From: an archaeon
GTDB lineage: Archaea; Asgardarchaeota; Hermodarchaeia; Hermodarchaeales; Hermodarchaeaceae
DNA: 5,642 bases
NCBI GenBank assembly: GCA_016550425.1
Contig: JABXGS010000088.1
Coordinates: 1-5,642 of the forward strand
Direction of reading: 5' to 3'
Shown here: piece after piece, positions 1 through 3,792 of the stretch
Numbering within the stretch: the stretch's first letter is position 1
Layout of the letters: each line of letters starts with the position of its first letter
Position numbers and translations under genes: made by a program
The notes under the pieces: model-generated
The model's input: only the letters and a program-made list of their open reading frames with translations
What the model was told of the DNA's origin: nothing
The model's database searches: none

Positions 1-77
1 ATACAAATCACAGTAAGGAGAACAAATCGTTTTCCAAAGGACACCCAGTCCATTCGAGTAACCCAAGTTTACTCAGG

Positions 78-96
78 AAAACTAAAAACAAAAAGT
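78..96 (-). terminator. U-tract terminator candidate after the nfnA-like gene
   Basis: Read on the minus strand, this stretch is CTTTTTGTTTTTAGTTTT, three T-runs in close succession 40 to 60 bases past the stop codon of the NfnA-type gene. Archaeal RNA polymerase commonly terminates at such U-rich tracts without needing a hairpin, and I see no convincing hairpin here. The position, after the last minus-strand gene visible and with no further minus-strand start codon giving a sizeable protein in 1-135, fits the end of a transcription unit. The call rests on base composition and position only. Confidence 0.45.
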
Positions 97-135
97 TATG
101 TACATTGGACATCGGTGACAAATGGAAATTCTGTA

Positions 136-972
136 TTAACTGTGTGAACATTTCTGCTTATATGACTCGAAAGCTTGTGTCTCTTGTTCTTTATAGGTGT
201 CAAGCCGGGAGATTAGTAAATCGAAATCTACTTCGTGGGCATCAAATTCAGGTCCATCCACACAGGCGAATTTCATTTCCCCCCCTACATCAACGCGGCA
301 AGCGCCACACATGCCGGTTCCATCAACCATGATGGGGTTTAAACTGCATTCGGTTTTGACATTGAAAGGTTTGGTGGTAGCAGCAACAAATTTCATCATG
401 ATTGGGGGTCCAACGGTGAAAACATAATCAATCTGTCGGTCAGATTCAAGGAGCTCTTTGAGTTTCGTAGTTACAAAACCGTGTGTCCCTTTAGAACCGT
501 CGTCAGTGGTTATGTGGAGTTCATCACTAATCTGGTTGAGTTCAAGCTCACATACCAAGAGATCCTCTTGCCGGGCTCCTAAAATTGTAATGAGGTAATT
601 TCCAGCTGCTTTGATTTGACGAGCCCGTGGAAGAGCTGGAGCAGCACCACAACCACCAGCTACCACTATAGCCGTCCCATATCGCTCAACAGTTGGGGCA
701 TGCCCTAAAGGTCCAAGGACATCTTTGATGAAATCACCAGGCTTCAGTTTAGCTAACTCCATCGTTGATTTGCCCACAACTTGGAAAACAATGGTTACCA
801 AACCTTTCTCACTGTCCCAATCTTTGAGGGTAAGAGGAATGCGTTCACCCTGATCATGTAATCGGAGAATTAGAAATTGACCAGGCTGAGCTTTAGCAGC
901 AATTTCTGGGGCTTCAACATCAAACTCGTAAATATCAGGAGCGATTTTCCGGGTCGCTAACACCTTGAACAT
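136..972 (-). CDS. nfnA: NfnA/SudB-type FAD and [2Fe-2S] electron-transfer subunit
   Basis: This 278-residue protein matches the small subunit of NADH-dependent ferredoxin:NADP+ oxidoreductase (NfnA; also annotated sulfide dehydrogenase beta subunit), a relative of PyrK of dihydroorotate dehydrogenase. Residues 1-95 form the FAD-binding beta-barrel, with RIPLTL at 44-49 as the flavin motif. Residues 100-205 form the NAD(P)-binding half, with GGCGAAP at 106-112 and VGPPIMM at 187-193. The C-terminal cluster loop shows NPIMVDGTGMCGACRV and FACVDGPEFD; D217, C222, C225 and C237 fit the Asp/three-Cys ligation known for Nfn, which separates it from ordinary PyrK. The family length is about 280, so it is complete. 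AGGTG lies 8 bases before the ATG. It follows the KaiC-like gene by 72 bases and may be cotranscribed. In characterised systems NfnA works with a large NfnB subunit in bifurcating electrons between NADH, ferredoxin and NADPH. No NfnB gene is visible here, so the real partner and reaction are open. Confidence 0.88.
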   Translation of the reverse strand: MFKVLATRKIAPDIYEFDVEAPEIAAKAQPGQFLILRLHDQGERIPLTLKDWDSEKGLVTIVFQVVGKSTMELAKLKPGDFIKDVLGPLGHAPTVERYGTAIVVAGGCGAAPALPRARQIKAAGNYLITILGARQEDLLVCELELNQISDELHITTDDGSKGTHGFVTTKLKELLESDRQIDYVFTVGPPIMMKFVAATTKPFNVKTECSLNPIMVDGTGMCGACRVDVGGEMKFACVDGPEFDAHEVDFDLLISRLDTYKEQETQAFESYKQKCSHS

Positions 973-980
973 AGAGTCAA

Positions 981-985
981 CACCT
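981..985 (-). promoter_or_regulatory. Shine-Dalgarno site of the nfnA-like gene
   Basis: Reading the minus strand, AGGTG stands 8 bases before the ATG at 972. It supports that start, which also gives the usual family N-terminus. The sequence just upstream offers no TATA-like box at a workable distance, so the gene is more likely read from the upstream KaiC-like gene than from its own promoter. Confidence 0.6.
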
Positions 986-1032
986 GTATTTGGAATGGGG
1001 AGTGTACTGAATGGCGGAACACAAGCGATGGT

Positions 1033-1038
1033 AAAAAA
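1033..1038 (-). terminator. Short T-run after the KaiC-like stop codon
   Basis: Six consecutive T on the minus strand begin 7 bases past the TGA of the KaiC-like gene, in the 72-base gap before the nfnA-like gene. It could cause partial termination and so lower nfnA expression, or it could be chance. There is no hairpin before it. Confidence 0.25.
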
Positions 1039-1044
1039 GATTAC

Positions 1045-1773
1045 TCACACATTAATAGAAACTGTTAGCCCATCAACCGTGTAGGAGTAAGCGTCGTATG
1101 TTTTGGGGTTGTAACGTCCACCAGCTTTCCTAACCTGGATAAATCGTTTGTTGTTTTCACGATTCAATTCAATGACGACTTGTGTAGTATGCTCGATCGC
1201 TGCAAGAAATTCTTTGTTGTGGGCATTTCGGTTTATTGTCCAGTAAGCTAGGGTTTTGTATGCATACAATGCTGGACAGATATGGCCAAAAAGGCTCCGA
1301 GCATTCTCTTGCCCCCAAAGGATTTCCATTGCTGTGAGGCTATTAATTACAAGGCGGGTTCCATCCCCAATAAACTCCCTTTCGATACGACCAAAAAAGT
1401 GGTGGAACCGTTCAATCTCTCGGGACATAGGGACCTTTCGTATCCAAGAAGGAGCTTTATCATAAAAATCCGTGAATACAAGTTCCCCACGACCTCCAGA
1501 TTCGGAGAAACAATCTAACACTAAGAAATGATCTTCCCAACCCGAAGGAAGAGAACTAATTAAGGGTTTAAGAAATAATAGCAAAGCCTGTGGTGGATAA
1601 ATGAAATCTAAGTAAATAACTTGCTTCTCTTCATTTATCCCCTTCCTCATGAAGTTCTGAAGAAATTCGTTTACAAAAGTTCCTGTTTCATACTCCCAGA
1701 CTACGTTTTCACCGAGAATTAATCCTTCACCAAGAATCTCATCTAACACCGGAATACCTGTCGAAGTCGGCAT
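1045..1773 (-). CDS. KaiC-like RecA-fold protein with degenerate ATPase motifs (probable pseudo-ATPase)
   Basis: This 242-residue, single-domain protein belongs to the KaiC/GvpD/RadA-like branch of the RecA superfamily. The N-terminus TGIPVLDEILGEGLILGENVV (5-25) has the family's TGIxxLDxxLGxG entry, and the C-terminal part has TTQVVIEL (196-203) followed by VRKAGGR (214-220), matching the family's ending strands. The nucleotide site is absent. Where GxxGxGK[ST] should follow there is WEYETGTFVNEF (26-37), and the first lysine of the whole protein is K44. The Walker B strand reads LVINSLTAME (141-150), with Asn144 replacing the usual Asp. The acidic pair after beta-3 (EE in KaiC) appears as IY in YLDFIYPP (54-61). 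Other relatives keep these residues, so this copy probably cannot hydrolyse ATP and may act as a binding or regulatory partner. The start ATG has GAGGT 3 bases upstream. It is transcribed divergently from gdhA, and its shared upstream region holds a TGTACA dyad. No membrane segment or signal peptide is visible. Confidence 0.8.
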   Translation of the reverse strand: MPTSTGIPVLDEILGEGLILGENVVWEYETGTFVNEFLQNFMRKGINEEKQVIYLDFIYPPQALLLFLKPLISSLPSGWEDHFLVLDCFSESGGRGELVFTDFYDKAPSWIRKVPMSREIERFHHFFGRIEREFIGDGTRLVINSLTAMEILWGQENARSLFGHICPALYAYKTLAYWTINRNAHNKEFLAAIEHTTQVVIELNRENNKRFIQVRKAGGRYNPKTYDAYSYTVDGLTVSINV

Positions 1774-1832
1774 GAGACCTCAATCCATTCAATTCCTTTC
1801 ATCCCCACATTAAATGTATGATTGTTGTTTGA
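1774..1832 (-). promoter_or_regulatory. Candidate promoter and leader of the KaiC-like gene
   Basis: On the minus strand an A/T-rich box, ATTTAAT (1809-1815), lies about 36 to 42 bases before the ATG, so a start of transcription about 25 bases downstream would leave a leader of roughly a dozen bases. GAGGT at 1777-1781 is only 3 bases from the ATG, a tight spacing for a Shine-Dalgarno site. The TGTACA dyad lies directly upstream of the box. Confidence 0.4.
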
Positions 1833-1848
1833 TGTACATATGTGTACA
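1833..1848. promoter_or_regulatory. TGTACA dyad, candidate operator in the divergent intergenic region
   Basis: The sequence TGTACATATGTGTACA is an imperfect palindrome in which seven of eight base pairs are symmetric. It consists of two TGTACA hexamers whose starts are 10 bases apart, one helical turn. It sits between the candidate promoters of the KaiC-like gene and gdhA. Paired short half-sites one turn apart are typical of ribbon-helix-helix regulators, and a gene for one lies immediately downstream of gdhA. That this regulator binds here is inference. Confidence 0.5.
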
Positions 1849-1862
1849 ATTTGAACATAAGC

Positions 1863-1902
1863 TTTGAATAGTTGAACACCATATTCTATCTTAACCAGGT
1901 GA
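1863..1902 (+). promoter_or_regulatory. Candidate gdhA promoter and Shine-Dalgarno site
   Basis: AGGTGA at 1897-1902 is a strong Shine-Dalgarno match 6 bases before the gdhA ATG and fixes that start, which matters because the encoded N-terminal extension is unusual. The A/T-rich TTTGAATA at 1863-1870 is placed so that a transcript could begin shortly before the Shine-Dalgarno site, but it is a weak TATA box. The TGTACA dyad ends 15 bases upstream of it. Confidence 0.45.
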
Positions 1903-1908
1903 AGTCAC

Positions 1909-2388
1909 ATGCTGAACCTGGTTGAATTAACACCAACTGAATTGGGCTTGCAGAAGTTAATGGTTGACTTTTTTGCCGAAAAGCCTCAATATACAGCCGG
2001 ACTGGATCAATTCACATCCACACATTATGCCTTAATGACGGCATTATCCGAGAATTACAACATTCCTTTTGCAACAACCTCAATTATCTTCGAACAGCTA
2101 GCCATGAAGATTCGTCGGGCGGAATATCTGAATGTCGAATGTCCTGATGATGCATCAGGAAATGGGTGCTTAACCCGTCAGGAACATCAAATTTTGAGTG
2201 CAATGTTTGATTATTTTGCTGAACAACCGTCTCAAGCTGAAGCAAGCCTTCTCGCTGATCGTCGCGAAGCGTTCATCGATTACTTCAAATGGATTCACGG
2301 TGGTGATGTTGCTAAAATCTCAATCTGTTGTGATCGTGTAATCGATCAATTACAGAGAGCAGTCTCTGCAACAATCCAAACCTTGGAT
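1909..2388 (+). other. Unrecognised N-terminal extension of GdhA with an internal duplication
   Basis: Residues 1-160 of GdhA lie ahead of the enzyme and contain two similar segments. M18-P26 reads MVDFFAEKP and M99-P107 reads MFDYFAEQP, 81 residues apart, each in a helix-rich context and each followed some 40 residues later by a similar stretch (FEQLAMKIRRA at 61-71; VIDQLQRAVSA at 144-154). This suggests a tandem duplication of a unit of about 80 residues. No catalytic motif, transmembrane segment or nucleotide-binding loop is visible. A regulatory or oligomerisation role is possible, but nothing in the sequence shows which. Confidence 0.6.
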
Positions 2389-3687
2389 GAAGTTACACCT
2401 ACACCTAATCCTTATGAAGCGGCCCTCGAACAACTGGATCTCGCTGCCGAAAAGCTGGGATTAGACCCAGCCACTCATGAGGTTTTACGTCATCCAGAAC
2501 GAATTCTCATCGTAAATATTCCAGTCCAAATGGACGATGGATCAGTTCGTGTTTTTACGGGATACCGTTCTCAGTACAATGATGCGCTGGGACCTACAAA
2601 AGGAGGTATTCGCTATCATCCTGATACAACAATCGATGAAGTTATTGCCCTATCTGCTTGGATGACTTTCAAAACAGCTGTCGTGGGCTTACCCTTGGGT
2701 GGCGGTAAAGGCGGGATACGGTGTAATCCCAAAGAGATGTCATTAGGCGAGCTTGAACGTTTAACCCGTGGATATACAAGAGAAATGGTTCGATTCATCG
2801 GTCCACAATTAGATGTTCCGGCCCCAGATGTGTATACGGATGCACAAACAATGGCATGGATTATGGACGAATATGTCGAATGTACGGGTGCATATTGTCC
2901 AGGTGTGGTCACAGGAAAACCTGTGGGGATTGGTGGTTCGAAAGGCCGAGAAGAAGCAACCTCACTTGGCTTGGTCTTCACTGTTATTGAGGCAGCTCAA
3001 GAACTTGGTGTCCCCCTAGACGAAATCCGGGTGGCTATTCAAGGGTTTGGCAACGTTGGGTTCAACGCCGCCCGAATTCTCCATGAGAGAGGGTGTAAAA
3101 TCATTGCGGTGTCTGACTCTAAAGGAGGAATCCTAAATCCCGAAGGATTGGATCCCCTGAAGGTAAAGGAACATAAGAAGCAGTCTGGTTCCGTCATTGG
3201 TTACAAGGATTCTATTCAAATTAGTAATAGTGACCTTCTGGAACTTGAATGCGATATACTCATTCCAGCAGCATTAGAAAACGTCATTACTGCTGAAAAT
3301 GCCCCTCGAATCAAAGCAAAGATAATCGCTGAGGGAGCAAACGGTCCTACAACACCGGATGCGGATCTCATTCTCCATGAACAAAACGTCTTCCTCATCC
3401 CTGACATTCTTGCGAATGCAGGTGGCGTTACGGTTAGCTATTTCGAAATGGTCCAAAATCAAATAAACTATTTTTGGACTCTGGAAGAAGTACATAGTAA
3501 ACTCAAACAAATTATGCAGACCGCATTTCATGATGTACTAGTGCTTTCTAAGGAACATGATGTTCCGATGCGTATTGCTGCATATATGCTTGCTTTGAGT
3601 CGTATCAGCTATGCAATGCAGACTAGGAAACATTCGTTCTCACCAAAACGAGTTACTGGTTCAAAACCGAAAATCTTGAAAGGGTAA
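1909..3687 (+). CDS. gdhA: Glutamate dehydrogenase with an additional N-terminal domain of about 165 residues
   Basis: Residues 166-575 are a complete hexameric-type glutamate dehydrogenase, which interconverts glutamate and 2-oxoglutarate plus ammonium in the cytoplasm. The substrate residues known from Clostridium symbiosum GDH are present: K231 in GPTKGGIRYHP, K255 in WMTFK, catalytic K267 in LPLGGGKGG, D307 in PAPDVYTD and S510 in GGVTVSYFE. The dinucleotide fold has GFGNVG at 379-384 with VSDSKGG at 401-407; I cannot decide between NAD and NADP. The family usually has about 415 to 420 residues, whereas this protein has 592. The excess is an N-terminal, mostly helical region with four cysteines (78, 87, 140, 141) that I do not recognise, and a short basic tail (578-592). 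No ATG or GTG start occurs at the domain junction, and AGGTGA precedes the first ATG, so the extension is part of the protein. A terminator follows at once, making gdhA probably monocistronic. Confidence 0.95.
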   Translation: MLNLVELTPTELGLQKLMVDFFAEKPQYTAGLDQFTSTHYALMTALSENYNIPFATTSIIFEQLAMKIRRAEYLNVECPDDASGNGCLTRQEHQILSAMFDYFAEQPSQAEASLLADRREAFIDYFKWIHGGDVAKISICCDRVIDQLQRAVSATIQTLDEVTPTPNPYEAALEQLDLAAEKLGLDPATHEVLRHPERILIVNIPVQMDDGSVRVFTGYRSQYNDALGPTKGGIRYHPDTTIDEVIALSAWMTFKTAVVGLPLGGGKGGIRCNPKEMSLGELERLTRGYTREMVRFIGPQLDVPAPDVYTDAQTMAWIMDEYVECTGAYCPGVVTGKPVGIGGSKGREEATSLGLVFTVIEAAQELGVPLDEIRVAIQGFGNVGFNAARILHERGCKIIAVSDSKGGILNPEGLDPLKVKEHKKQSGSVIGYKDSIQISNSDLLELECDILIPAALENVITAENAPRIKAKIIAEGANGPTTPDADLILHEQNVFLIPDILANAGGVTVSYFEMVQNQINYFWTLEEVHSKLKQIMQTAFHDVLVLSKEHDVPMRIAAYMLALSRISYAMQTRKHSFSPKRVTGSKPKILKG

Positions 3688-3712
3688 GGGCAGTCATCAC
3701 TGCCTTTCTTTT
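3686..3712 (+). terminator. Hairpin plus T-tract terminator of gdhA
   Basis: GGCAGT (3689-3694), a CATC loop and ACTGCC (3699-3704) form a perfect six-base-pair stem, which can be lengthened by one G-T and two A-T pairs using the end of the stop codon. The T-rich run TTTCTTTT (3705-3712) follows directly. It has the form of a bacterial intrinsic terminator, though archaeal polymerase would mostly respond to the T-tract. It separates gdhA from the downstream regulator gene. Confidence 0.75.
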
Positions 3713-3732
3713 ACATTTGTTGGATCCTAAGG

Positions 3733-3768
3733 CGTACACTATGTACAACATTAATAAACGAGTGTACA
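3733..3768. promoter_or_regulatory. TGTACA half-sites flanking the promoter of the ribbon-helix-helix gene
   Basis: An inverted repeat GTACA-CTA-TGTAC occupies 3734-3746; its right arm is part of TGTACA at 3742-3747. A further TGTACA lies at 3763-3768, 21 bases (two helical turns) from the previous one. The TATA-like box at 3751-3758 lies between these two hexamers, so a bound protein would block promoter access. The arrangement and its closeness to the regulator's start codon suggest autorepression, which is inference. Confidence 0.5.
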
Positions 3769-3784
3769 TCGCATCAAAATGAGG
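3751..3784 (+). promoter_or_regulatory. Candidate promoter and Shine-Dalgarno site of the ribbon-helix-helix gene
   Basis: TTAATAAA at 3751-3758 is the best TATA-like box in the gap after gdhA. A transcript starting about 25 bases downstream would begin near 3780. GAGG at 3781-3784 lies 8 bases before the GTG start and is the only Shine-Dalgarno-like match. An ATG at 3779 is in another frame and meets a stop after 21 codons, so it is not the start. Confidence 0.45.
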
Positions 3785-3792
3785 GCCCACTG

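Noticed and set aside
1..147. Plus-strand frame open from the window edge to a TGA, possibly the 3' end of a gene convergent with nfnA
   Set aside because: Its 48 codons are short enough to be open by chance, the translation shows no recognisable motif, and it runs through the A-rich tract that reads as a minus-strand terminator and overlaps the nfnA end by 12 bases. It cannot be excluded without the sequence to the left.
105..332. Plus-strand frame of 75 codons overlapping the end of nfnA
   Set aside because: Most of it is antisense to the well-conserved FeS-cluster region of the NfnA-type gene; it has no Shine-Dalgarno site and no protein-like pattern.
1951..2388. Homology between the GdhA N-terminal extension and helical linkers of the regulator (RRDLLDELLK and RREAFIDYFK)
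   Set aside because: The resemblance covers about ten residues of amphipathic helix and does not extend, so chance is the simpler explanation.
2616..2981. Minus-strand frame of 121 codons within gdhA
   Set aside because: It lies antisense to the catalytic core of glutamate dehydrogenase and is rich in Ser and Pro, typical of an opposite-strand shadow.
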